Shown in pieces: positions 55,780 through 63,865 of a stretch of 64,000 nt of DNA. Each line of letters starts with the position of its first letter. Position 1 is the first letter of the stretch. Source of the stretch: Rhodoferax sp. (GTDB lineage Bacteria > Pseudomonadota > Gammaproteobacteria > Burkholderiales > Burkholderiaceae_C); the NCBI RefSeq assembly GCF_030653815.1, contig NZ_JAURYQ010000044.1, positions 43,965-107,964 on the forward strand, read 5' to 3'. Made by a program: the position numbers and the translations under genes. Under the pieces are notes generated by a model. The model did no database searches. It was not told the origin of the DNA and saw nothing but the letters and a program-made list of their open reading frames with translations.

Positions 55780-56750
55780 GAGAGTTCGATGCGCGGATCG
55801 ACCATCGTGTACACGAGATCGGTAACCACATTAAAGGCGACGGCGAGCGCCGCGGTGAATAAAAAAGTGCCCAGCAATAGGCTGTAGTCGCGCTGAGCCA
55901 GCGCGTCGAACAGTAACCGGCCAATGCCAGGCCAAGCGAAGACGGTTTCGATCAGCACAGCGCCACCGACCATGGCTCCGGCTTGCAACCCTGCCATGGT
56001 GACCACCGGAAGCAACGCATTACGCAAGACATGCGCGCGCTGAATCCGCCCGGGGGAAAGCCCTTTTGCTCTTGCGACCCGCACGAAGTCTTGGCTTGCC
56101 ACCTCAAGCATCGACGCTCGTGTCATACGTGCATAAATGGCCATATAAAACATCGCAAGTACCATTGTCGGTAGCACCAAATGGTGCGCCACGTCAAGCA
56201 CGTGCGCCATCCCTGTGTAGCCAGCGCCAACAGTGGAGTAGCCATATGGCGGTAGCCACGGAAGCCACAGCGAAAAGACAAGCACCGCCAGCAAAGCCAA
56301 CCAGTACAGTGGTGTAGCGTAGAACAATGTGGCCAATGCTGAAATGGCGCTGTCTTTCCAGGTTCCGACGCGCGCGCTTGCCCACACGCCTAAGGAAACC
56401 CCTAACACCAGTGAAATGATCAAGGCGGTACCGGTCAGCAGCAACGTGGCGGGCAGTCGCTCCAAGATCAAGTCCAGCACAGGCTGCTGCTGCCGGTAGG
56501 ATTCACCCAAGTCGCCGCGCATCAGATGGCCGAGGTAGCTGGCGAGCTGCGCTGGTAGCGGCCGATCCAAGTCAAAACGCTCGCGCAGTTGTTGTAAAAA
56601 CAACTCATCACCGGAACCCGATTCGCCGGCCATCACCATCGCTGGATCACCCGGTGCCATTCGGATCAACACAAAATTGATCACCGCGATAGCCAGTAGC
56701 GTGGCTATGCCCTGCAGCAGACGACGCACGAAAAACCAGACTTTAGTCAT
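55776..56750 (-). CDS. DppB-type ABC permease
   Basis: 324-residue inner-membrane subunit with six spans. VWFFVRRLLQGIATLLAIAVINFVLIRMAPGDPAM is the typical DppB/OppB start; the EAA loop is SQDFVRVARAKGLSPGRIQRAHVLRNALLPVV and the end reads DLVYTMVDPRIELS. It lies 18 bp after the binding-protein gene. Confidence 0.95.
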   Translation of the reverse strand: MTKVWFFVRRLLQGIATLLAIAVINFVLIRMAPGDPAMVMAGESGSGDELFLQQLRERFDLDRPLPAQLASYLGHLMRGDLGESYRQQQPVLDLILERLPATLLLTGTALIISLVLGVSLGVWASARVGTWKDSAISALATLFYATPLYWLALLAVLVFSLWLPWLPPYGYSTVGAGYTGMAHVLDVAHHLVLPTMVLAMFYMAIYARMTRASMLEVASQDFVRVARAKGLSPGRIQRAHVLRNALLPVVTMAGLQAGAMVGGAVLIETVFAWPGIGRLLFDALAQRDYSLLLGTFLFTAALAVAFNVVTDLVYTMVDPRIELS

Positions 56751-56768
56751 GAGTTGCTGTATCTCGGT

Positions 56769-58319
56769 TCAGTTGCGCAAAGTCGCGCGCGCCAGACTGT
56801 CGTTCAAGCCCAGGGCACTGCTGATCACGTTATCGATCCGGGAGCGATAGACGGTGGGGAAATTGAGCTCCAGCAACCAAGCCGCAGCCACATCATCAAC
56901 CATCGTGCGCTGCACCTCGGCGTAACTTTCAGCGCGCTTGCTTGGTTCAACTTCACGCCCGCCTCGCTCGAACATCGCGTCAACCTTGGCACTTTCATAG
57001 CCGCCGACGTTGTTGAAAGTTGAACCCTTTTTGATCTCACTGCTGATGTAGTTGCGGGCAACGCCAATCGCAGGGTCACCGTACTGGTAGTAAAAAGTGA
57101 ATGCAAGGTCAAAGTCCCAGTTGGACTGCCGCGAAACAACACCAGGCAAATCCGCGTTAACCTGCTGAACATTGAAGCCCGCTGCAAGTAAATTTTGTCT
57201 GACCATTTCAGCCGTGCGTGTCCAGACTTCACCAAAAGGAATCCCCAGCAGACGCACTGGTTCACCCTTGTAGCCCGCATCGGCCAGCAATTTCTTGGCC
57301 TTGGCTGCATCATATGGATAGCTGTTTACTTTGGATGTGTAAAACGCCGTCGAGCGGTGTAGCGGGCCTGTGGCCGGCTCAGCAAAACCCTGCCAGGCTA
57401 CTTTGGCGAGTCCGTTGCGATTGATGGCATGCATCAAAGCGCGGCGGACGCGTACATCCTGCAGCAGTGGCGTGCGGTGGTTGATCCAAAGCATGGCTAA
57501 GGGAGCCAACTTTTCTGAACCTTTGGTGGTGACTGACACACCTGGCAGTTTGCTCAATCGACCAACATCAAAAAACTCAACCGAACCACCTGGCAACACA
57601 TCGACTCGGCCAGACTCAAATGCCGCCGCCCGCGAAGCGGCATCGGGAATCACGTGGAAGTAGACGTTTTCTATTGCTGGTAAGCCAGCGACGTGGTAGC
57701 TTGGGCTTCGGACAAGCTGAATGGACGAGCCGCGTTTCCATTCCTTGAACATGTATGGTCCAGTGCCTATTGGTGTCACAGCTGGAGGGCGGGAGAGATC
57801 ACTGTCCTCAAATTGATGCTTGGGCACGATCGGAAAGGTGTTGACATCAAACAATTGGATGAAAGGCGGGAACGGTGAGCTCAACCTGAACTCAACCGTG
57901 TGAGTGTCCAGAGCCTGAATGCTTTGAACCGATGCAAGTGCCAGCCTGAAGCGCGGATTGAGCTTGCGCATGAAAACGTCCGCTGTATAGACAACATCAG
58001 CAGCCGTGAACGGCTTGCCGTCGTGCCAAGTGACGCCGCGTTTGAGTTTGAAAGTGTAGAGTAGGGCATCCTTAGAGACGGTCCAGCTGGTGGCCAAGTT
58101 AGGCTGCGGTTGTAGCTTCTCGTCAAAACGCAACAAACTCTCATAAATGTTGCCGTTAACTAACTGTGCGGGGGCAACCCCCCCAAAGGCTGCCAGTAGC
58201 GTCGGAGGTTCGGGGAAGAGCGCGATGTTGAGCACTCCGGCGCTTTGCGCCAGAAGTGGCAGGGGAATGCCGCATGCCAGGGTTCCAGCGGCGAGAATTT
58301 GGCGTCTGTTTAGTGTCAT
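56769..58319 (-). CDS. DppA/OppA-type periplasmic binding protein (SBP family 5) with Tat-like signal
   Basis: 516-residue solute-binding protein of the peptide-type importer. The start MTLNRRQILAAGTLACGIPLPLLAQ at 58319 is chosen because GGAG lies 6-7 nt upstream; it carries a twin-arginine-like NRRQIL. Family text includes WTVSKDALLYTFKLKRGVTWHDGKPFTAADVVY and HAINRNGLAKVAWQGFAEPATGPLHRSTAFY. These receptors bind peptides, but also opines, glutathione, nickel chelates and siderophore-like compounds. Here the ligand must be processed by the co-encoded hydrolases. Confidence 0.93.
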   Translation of the reverse strand: MTLNRRQILAAGTLACGIPLPLLAQSAGVLNIALFPEPPTLLAAFGGVAPAQLVNGNIYESLLRFDEKLQPQPNLATSWTVSKDALLYTFKLKRGVTWHDGKPFTAADVVYTADVFMRKLNPRFRLALASVQSIQALDTHTVEFRLSSPFPPFIQLFDVNTFPIVPKHQFEDSDLSRPPAVTPIGTGPYMFKEWKRGSSIQLVRSPSYHVAGLPAIENVYFHVIPDAASRAAAFESGRVDVLPGGSVEFFDVGRLSKLPGVSVTTKGSEKLAPLAMLWINHRTPLLQDVRVRRALMHAINRNGLAKVAWQGFAEPATGPLHRSTAFYTSKVNSYPYDAAKAKKLLADAGYKGEPVRLLGIPFGEVWTRTAEMVRQNLLAAGFNVQQVNADLPGVVSRQSNWDFDLAFTFYYQYGDPAIGVARNYISSEIKKGSTFNNVGGYESAKVDAMFERGGREVEPSKRAESYAEVQRTMVDDVAAAWLLELNFPTVYRSRIDNVISSALGLNDSLARATLRN

Positions 58320-58336
58320 GGATATCTCCATTTTCG

Positions 58337-59569
58337 TTAGTTACAAAGGAAGCGCTGGGTCAACCTGGCCCAGAAGGCAGCACCAACGGCAAGGTTGTCA
58401 TCGTTGAAATCGTAGCCGGCGTTATGCAGCATGCAATGGTCGTCGCCCACACCATTGCCAATCAGCACGTAGCTGCCCGGGCGGTGCTGCAACATCACCG
58501 CAAAGTCTTCACTTCCGGTGATGGCTGGACCCTGGCGCTCAATGCCGTCCTCTCCCAACAACTCGGCGCCCACCTCGCGGGCAAATTCGGTTTCGATCCG
58601 GGAATTGACGAGGACCGGATAGTCCCGGCGGTAATCCACCACCGCACACACACCAAAACTCTCAGCCTGCCCCTGCACCACCGCGTGGATGCGAGCTTCC
58701 AGCAGGTCGCGAACCGCTGGGTCTAGCGCACGCACGCTCAGCTCCAGCCTGGCCACATCAGGTATTACGTTGTTTGCGCTACCAGCCTGCAGCGCCCCCA
58801 CGGTGACAATGGCCGCCTGTTGGGGATCAATATTGCGCGAAACAATGGTCTGTAGTGCCATAACGATCGCAGATGCGGCAACGATGGGGTCTGGCGTACG
58901 GTGCGGTGATGCCGCGTGACCGCCCGGGCCGTGCAGTGTGATCGTGACATCGTCAGAAGATGCCATCGCCGGACCTTCGCGAAACACGAGTCGCCCCTGC
59001 TCAATACCTGGCATGTTGTGCATGGCGAACACAGCGTCGCAGGGGAAGCTGTCGAATAGGCCCTGCTCTACCATCAGTTGAGCGCCCCCGGGGTACTCCT
59101 CCGCAGGTTGAAAGATCAGGTGCAACGTGCCCGAAAATTCGCCTTCCTCAGCCAGATAGCGTGCCGCCGCCAGCAGCATCGCCGTGTGGCCATCATGCCC
59201 GCATGCATGCATCACGCCATCGTGCACGCTGGTCCATGGTCGCCCGCTGGTTTCTTGAATTGGCAGCGCATCCATGTCAGCCCGCAAGCCCAAGCGCTTG
59301 TGACCCGACCCTCGGCGTAGCGTCGCGACCACACCCGTGGTGGCCAGACCACGATGGACCTCGTAGCCCCACGCGCTAAGGCAATCGGCGACGCGCTGCG
59401 AGGTTCTATGCTCAGCCAGACCTAGCTCGGGGTGGCGGTGCAAGTCGCGCCGCAGCTCGGCGAACTCGGTCGCCCGGGCTCCAAGGGCCCTCACCACGGC
59501 GTGCGGCGTGACCCTGGGTGTGCTTTGGCTGGCCGCTTGCGTGCGGGTCTCGAATTGATCAACTTTCAA
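58337..59569 (-). CDS. M20-family amidohydrolase (N-acyl amino acid / hippurate hydrolase type)
   Basis: 410-residue zinc amidohydrolase. Metal and active-site motifs are GLRADMDALPIQE, HACGHDGHTAML, FQPAEEYPGGA and GPGGHAASPHRTPDPI. It is probably cytoplasmic, cleaving the amide bond of N-acylated amino acids. It begins at a TTG: GAGGA lies about 7 nt upstream, and the N-terminus fits the family after a leader of about 25 residues. It follows ocd by 24 bp and precedes the binding-protein gene by 17 bp. Confidence 0.93.
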   Translation of the reverse strand: MKVDQFETRTQAASQSTPRVTPHAVVRALGARATEFAELRRDLHRHPELGLAEHRTSQRVADCLSAWGYEVHRGLATTGVVATLRRGSGHKRLGLRADMDALPIQETSGRPWTSVHDGVMHACGHDGHTAMLLAAARYLAEEGEFSGTLHLIFQPAEEYPGGAQLMVEQGLFDSFPCDAVFAMHNMPGIEQGRLVFREGPAMASSDDVTITLHGPGGHAASPHRTPDPIVAASAIVMALQTIVSRNIDPQQAAIVTVGALQAGSANNVIPDVARLELSVRALDPAVRDLLEARIHAVVQGQAESFGVCAVVDYRRDYPVLVNSRIETEFAREVGAELLGEDGIERQGPAITGSEDFAVMLQHRPGSYVLIGNGVGDDHCMLHNAGYDFNDDNLAVGAAFWARLTQRFLCN

Positions 59570-59593
59570 CTGCAGTTCCTCGGTCTTATCGAC

Positions 59594-60640
59594 TCAAACC
59601 ACACGCCGCAACAGCGGAGCACGAGCGCTTCGAGTGAATCGAAACAGGTCTTTTGGATCGTCCATGCTGGGGACGAGTTCAACATCGACACCCAGACCAA
59701 GTTTGGTGGCCTGCTGATTTACGTAACGTAGAGTCGAGTAGTCTTCAAGGGCGAAACCTACCGAGTCAAAAACCGTTACCTGCTCGCGGGTTTGACGGCC
59801 TGGCTGGTCCCCGCTCAGAACTCGCCACAGATCAACGACGGGGAAGTCAACATCCAGTTGCTGGATGTCCCCTTCTACGCGCGTCTGGGGCTCGTACTCG
59901 ACGAAGACTCGGGCACCGCGCAACACGTCAACATGCAACTCGGTCTTACCCGGACAATCCCCGCCAACGGCGTTGATGTGCATGCCAGGCTCCACCATTT
60001 CCGGGGTAATGATCGTGGCGCGAGTTTTGTCTGCAGTCACTGTTGTGATGATGTCTGCCCCGCGAACCGCCTGCGCAATGCTGGTGGCTCGGACTTTCTT
60101 TAGTGCCGGGTATTCGGCTAAATTTCTGAGCAGCTTTTCTGTCGCTTGCGGATCAACATCGTAGACAACGATTTCGTTGATTCCGAAAAGAGCGTGAAAG
60201 GCGATAGCCTGGAATTCGGCTTGCGCGCCGTTTCCAATCAAGGCCATGCGCTTGGCATCCGACCGGGATAGTGCGCGCGCGGCCATAAGCGATGTAGCAC
60301 AGGTGCGCAAGGCGGTCGCGACCGTCAGTTCAGAGAGGAGAATTGGAAAGCCGGTTTGCACTTCTGCCAAGACACCAAATGCCATCACGGTGGACAAGCC
60401 AGACACGGTGTTGTTTGGGTGTCCATTGACGTACTTGAAGGCGTAATGGCTTGCGTTGGATACTGGCATGAGTTCGATGACGCCAATTTCCGAGTGATTA
60501 GCCACCCGCGCGGATTTGTCAAAATCGTTCCAACGCAGGAAGTCCTCCTCGATGCACTTGGATAGTTGATCGATGATTCGAGTGAGACCGACCTCCTCAA
60601 TCAAGCGTGTCATGGCTGGAACATCAATAAAACGGGTCAC
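59594..60640 (-). CDS. ocd: Ornithine cyclodeaminase
   Basis: Cytoplasmic NAD-dependent enzyme converting L-ornithine to L-proline plus ammonia. From the GTG at 60640 (AAAGGA 8 nt upstream) the protein has 348 residues. The residues known for Pseudomonas putida OCD fall at identical numbers: Arg45, Glu56, Lys69 (HYAFKYVNGHPNN), Arg112 and Asp228 in GGDCPGKTELHVDVL. The nucleotide loop is IGNGAQAEFQ at 135-144. The match also confirms the GTG start; the upstream open frame to 60817 overlaps the receptor gene and is not used. SbnB-type relatives that make diaminopropionate lack the DCPGKTEL signature. It is the first enzyme gene after the TonB-dependent receptor. Confidence 0.95.
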   Translation of the reverse strand: MTRFIDVPAMTRLIEEVGLTRIIDQLSKCIEEDFLRWNDFDKSARVANHSEIGVIELMPVSNASHYAFKYVNGHPNNTVSGLSTVMAFGVLAEVQTGFPILLSELTVATALRTCATSLMAARALSRSDAKRMALIGNGAQAEFQAIAFHALFGINEIVVYDVDPQATEKLLRNLAEYPALKKVRATSIAQAVRGADIITTVTADKTRATIITPEMVEPGMHINAVGGDCPGKTELHVDVLRGARVFVEYEPQTRVEGDIQQLDVDFPVVDLWRVLSGDQPGRQTREQVTVFDSVGFALEDYSTLRYVNQQATKLGLGVDVELVPSMDDPKDLFRFTRSARAPLLRRVV

Positions 60641-60675
60641 AGATTTTTTCCTTTGGTTTGTTTGATTCACGAACG

Positions 60676-60708
60676 ACCCATTGCCACAGCTTGGCCGTGG
60701 CAATGGGT
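60676..60708 (-). terminator. 12-bp perfect hairpin between receptor and ocd
   Basis: ACCCATTGCCAC (60676-60687) pairs exactly with GTGGCAATGGGT (60697-60708) around a 9-nt loop. It lies 50 bp after the receptor stop and 35 bp ahead of ocd on the same strand. No T-run follows, so it is a weak terminator, an attenuator, or an RNA processing/stability element that can uncouple the outer-membrane receptor from the enzymes. Confidence 0.6.
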
Positions 60709-60758
60709 TAATTTGGGCAGCTGTAGACCGATAAAGCCAACCTGCCCTTCCTTGTTTC

Positions 60759-63140
60759 TTAAAAGGAATAGCGTCCTTCGACACCAAAAGTGCGCGGCTC
60801 ACCGTACATGCGTGCATAGCCGCTTAGTCCATCATTAGAGGGTGAAGCGATGACTGCCTTGTTCGCCAGGTTCTTGACATAGAACGCCAGTTGCCAGTTG
60901 TCTTTGGGCGCGTTGTATGCCACGCGTGCGTTAACCAAGGTGTACCCAGGCAGCGCCAACAGCGCCGCATCCACTGGTGATCCTGCCCCTTGGCTGGCGT
61001 CGGTACGACCATTGACATCCATGCTTAGACGCACATTGGCGCCACTGCTCAGAGGAACGTCGTACTGACCACGTAGTGTCCAGCTCCATTTGGGAGCGTA
61101 GATCCTTCGTTGATCCTTGTAGCTTGCGTCTTTCAGGTCATTGGTTTTGTATGGTTTGTCATCAAGAAATTTGGCATCAAGGTAGCCCACGGATGCATCC
61201 AGACGCAAGGCTTCGGTCGGACGCCAGAAGGCCTCGATTTCAACGCCCTGGTGCTTGGCACGACCGATGTTATCCAAGCGTGTGACAGGGCCGTTGAGCA
61301 GACTGCTGAACACAGTAGTGAATGCCTGTGCATCCTGGTAGTTGTATTGAAAAACCGCCGCATTTGCACCAAACTTGCGGTTGGACGCTGCCCACTTGAT
61401 GCCAAGCTCAAACGCGTCGTTGATTTCTTCCTTGTAGGGAAGTATGGCAGCGGTGCCATTGAGCGGGAAGCCACCAAAGAATCCGCCAACCTTGAAGCCA
61501 CGTTGCATCGAACCATATACCGTGGTTTGCCGATCTGGTTGCCAGCGCAGGTTGGCGCCTCCAGACCAATGGTTTTGGAGTTGGTAGTCCGCTTGTAAGG
61601 TGTTATTGGTAATTGGTAGCACAGCAGCTGCAATCGGACCACTGTGCTGATCAAAGCCAAATCCACCGTTGCGGTAGGTCTTGGTCTCATCGGTGTAGCG
61701 CAACGAGGCCCCGAGGTTCCAACGCGGCGCAAAACCCCAGTCAAACTGACCAAATGCCGATGTGGACTTGGTAAACTGGTCATAGCGCAAGGTGGCAATT
61801 AATTCTGACGCATTGAGAACGCCGTAGGAAGCGAAGCCAGCGCGTTTGAATATGGCGTCACGGAACAGAAATGAGCGATCCTCATGCATGTCGTCTTGGG
61901 CATAACTCAAGCCGGTGGACCACTTGAAGTCACCTTGGTTTTGCTGCAATCGCAATTCTTGTGAACCAACCGAGAAGTTCGTCATCGCAACCTGGTGGGC
62001 ATACTCGCCCTTCGAGGCATCACCATCAAGGGAGCGTCCATAATCAAGATTTCTCAGGTTGGTAACGCTCACCAGATCAAGCCCGCCAAGCTTGAACTGC
62101 CCTTGCAGCGTGACCCCCGTGTTGTTGACATCGAATTGGCCAAATGGGTCAGACAATGAGGACTCACCCGGGGTGGCACGGGATGGACTTTGGTCGCTGC
62201 TGCCATTTGCAAATATCTGGGTCAACTGGGCGTAGGAAGCGCAGTTGACATTGTCAATTTGTCCCGCGTTAAGCGGTGCGCAAACCACTTGTCCCGGAGG
62301 CGCAACCCTATAGACGCCCAAAGCCGTGAGACGCGGCGTTTCACCTTTGTCGCGGGCCGCATCCACGATTAGTGTGAGGGAATTTTCCGGCGACAACTTC
62401 AAAGTGTTTGACACACGTACAGCGAAACTATCGGGAGAGCCGTAATTGCGGCCATAGTTGACCAACTCGTAGGGGCCTGCGTCGCTGCCGATGCCTTTTG
62501 TGGCATTGAATGCAATCCGAGTGGCCAAGACGTCGGGCTTCAAGGTGGTCGACAAGCTGCCACCGACAGTCGCACGCTTCCAATTGTCGACACCCATCGA
62601 GAGGGTTCTTTCCTCGACGCCAAATTCAGGCCTGACGCTCATGACCTTCACGGCACCTCCGCTGGCATTGCGTCCATACATGCCACCTTGCGGCCCTTTG
62701 AGAACCTCAACGCGCTGAATGTCAAACATAGACAGCTGACTCATCGTGGTTGAGGTCAGGTAAACATCGTCCTGGTAAACAGCTGCAGTAGGCGTGTTGT
62801 TTGGGCTGAAATCGGTGAGTCCGACACCTCGGATAACCCACGTAGGCTGACCTGATGCCATCTTGAACATTGAGACATTGGACACCGAACTAGCCACATC
62901 CTCAAGCTTGGTTGCGCCAAGTTGCTTGAGCGTGTCACCGGTGAAGGCCGACATTGTGATCGGCACATCCTGAATGCGCTCATTGCGCCGTTGCGCGGTG
63001 ACCATGACCGCTTTTAGCTCGCTCACCTCTGCGTCTGCATTTGCGGCGGTTGCAGGTGGTGCCGACTGGGCAAAGGCAGCTTGCGCAGCAAGAGCGATCA
63101 AAGTCAGCGGGAAAAAACGAAGTGGAGAAACAATACGCAT
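60759..63140 (-). CDS. TonB-dependent outer-membrane receptor
   Basis: 793-residue outer-membrane barrel with a plug, from MRIVSPLRFFPLTLIALAAQAAFAQ (the signal peptide, about 25 residues; AAGG lies upstream). The plug contains VMVTAQRRNERIQDVPITMSAFTG, WVIRGVGLTDFSPNNTPTAAVYQDDVYL and RVEVLKGPQGGMYGRNASGGAVKV. The C-terminus ends in aromatic F (GVEGRYSF), the barrel signature. The plug style resembles receptors for siderophores and for larger organic substrates; no ligand can be assigned. Its position at the head of the ocd-M20-importer block implies an outer-membrane entry route for the compound taken up by that importer. Confidence 0.93.
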   Translation of the reverse strand: MRIVSPLRFFPLTLIALAAQAAFAQSAPPATAANADAEVSELKAVMVTAQRRNERIQDVPITMSAFTGDTLKQLGATKLEDVASSVSNVSMFKMASGQPTWVIRGVGLTDFSPNNTPTAAVYQDDVYLTSTTMSQLSMFDIQRVEVLKGPQGGMYGRNASGGAVKVMSVRPEFGVEERTLSMGVDNWKRATVGGSLSTTLKPDVLATRIAFNATKGIGSDAGPYELVNYGRNYGSPDSFAVRVSNTLKLSPENSLTLIVDAARDKGETPRLTALGVYRVAPPGQVVCAPLNAGQIDNVNCASYAQLTQIFANGSSDQSPSRATPGESSLSDPFGQFDVNNTGVTLQGQFKLGGLDLVSVTNLRNLDYGRSLDGDASKGEYAHQVAMTNFSVGSQELRLQQNQGDFKWSTGLSYAQDDMHEDRSFLFRDAIFKRAGFASYGVLNASELIATLRYDQFTKSTSAFGQFDWGFAPRWNLGASLRYTDETKTYRNGGFGFDQHSGPIAAAVLPITNNTLQADYQLQNHWSGGANLRWQPDRQTTVYGSMQRGFKVGGFFGGFPLNGTAAILPYKEEINDAFELGIKWAASNRKFGANAAVFQYNYQDAQAFTTVFSSLLNGPVTRLDNIGRAKHQGVEIEAFWRPTEALRLDASVGYLDAKFLDDKPYKTNDLKDASYKDQRRIYAPKWSWTLRGQYDVPLSSGANVRLSMDVNGRTDASQGAGSPVDAALLALPGYTLVNARVAYNAPKDNWQLAFYVKNLANKAVIASPSNDGLSGYARMYGEPRTFGVEGRYSF

Positions 63141-63168
63141 GATAAAAACCTTCGAAGTTGAGAGCCTC

Positions 63169-63201
63169 ACTATGCCACATTAATATCTATTGAGCAATAG
63201 T
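63169..63201 (-). promoter_or_regulatory. Putative promoter and operator of the TonB-dependent receptor
   Basis: On the minus strand TTGCTC (63193-63198) and CATAGT (63169-63174) are 18 bp apart, a plausible sigma-70 promoter. A 14-bp palindrome CTATTG-AG-CAATAG (63188-63201) covers the -35 box and could be an operator. It does not resemble a Fur box. Consensus fit is moderate. Confidence 0.5.
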
Positions 63202-63485
63202 ATTTTTACTTACGCGTAACTTTTTTGATTAAAAACTTCTGCCGGCAATGTTTACGAATCCTACAGGTCTGACGTCAATGCAATTCGAATTCTCGTGGCT
63301 GGCGAGACCCTCTGAATGGGAATCAGTGTCGCCATTTAGGCACTTAGACTCCTGCTAACGTTTCTTTATTTATCAATTAATTTTTTGTTGACCGGTACGT
63401 TTTTATAGCTTAAATTTTCGACGCCTTTTGGGGCGCCTGCAGGGCGCCTCCCGTCGTTCATACCGACCATCTGGAGACACCATTC
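63202..63485 (+). promoter_or_regulatory. A/T-rich region with the promoter of the deleted transport operon
   Basis: No gene is seen. TTGACC (63388-63393) and TAAATT (63411-63416) with a 17-bp spacer form a reasonable promoter for the truncated binding-protein start at 63486. A near-palindrome of GGCGCC units (63431-63448) lies in its leader, and TCTGGAGAC about 10 nt upstream of the GTG is the ribosome binding site. Confidence 0.45.
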
Positions 63486-63659
63486 GTGAACAATTTGTAT
63501 ACGCCTGTGAAGAACCTGAAACCCCGATTGCCTGCAAGAGGTCTGGGCAGACTTGCCACAACCGTCTTCGCTACTGCCATGCTCACGCTAAATGGTACAA
63601 CGCGTGGCAGAGACGTTGCTGCGTCTGAAGCGCGAGGGACCAGGCATGTTGCTGATTGA
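63486..63659 (+). pseudogene. 5' remnant of a secreted protein gene (signal peptide of a probable binding protein)
   Basis: From a GTG with a good ribosome binding site, the frame begins NNLYTPVKNLKPRLPARGLG and continues RLATTVFATAMLTLNGTT, i.e. a basic start and a hydrophobic core typical of a periplasmic protein signal. It then enters meaningless sequence and stops at 63659. Just at the end of the hydrophobic core (about 63590) a different frame opens that encodes the tail of a LivF-type ATPase. The intact gene was probably the binding-protein gene of a LivKHMGF-type operon. Confidence 0.65.
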
Positions 63660-63795
63660 ACAAAAGCTGGACATTGCACTCGAACTGGCTGACGATGTAC
63701 TTGTACTCGGTCGGGGTGAAGTGGTATTTTTCGGCACTGTGCCGCAGCTTCGAGCTCGGCCCGAGGTGATCGAGACCTGGGTTGGCGTAGCGTGA
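63592..63795 (+). pseudogene. 3' remnant of a LivF-type ABC ATPase gene
   Basis: 67 codons that read as the last quarter of a branched-chain amino acid/urea-type ABC ATPase: RVAETLLRLKREG, then the H-loop region MLLIEQKLDIALELADDVLV, LGRGEVVFFGT and a normal C-terminus (RPEVIETWVGVA, then TGA). Walker A, signature and Walker B are missing, so it cannot function. A TAA stands immediately before the first ATG. Together with the preceding signal-peptide remnant this marks a deletion joining the first and last genes of an importer operon. Confidence 0.8.
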
Positions 63796-63865
63796 ACTTC
63801 CGGCATAGACCCCATGCACTCCGATTTCAGACAAGTCCACGTGGAAGTGTAATAAACAACCAAAC

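Noticed and set aside
60641..60817. Longer start of ornithine cyclodeaminase
   Set aside because: It overlaps the receptor gene, and the GTG start puts all five known catalytic residues at the numbering of the Pseudomonas enzyme.
63141..63210. Fur box at the TonB-dependent receptor
   Set aside because: No stretch close to the 19-bp Fur consensus; the visible palindrome has a different sequence.
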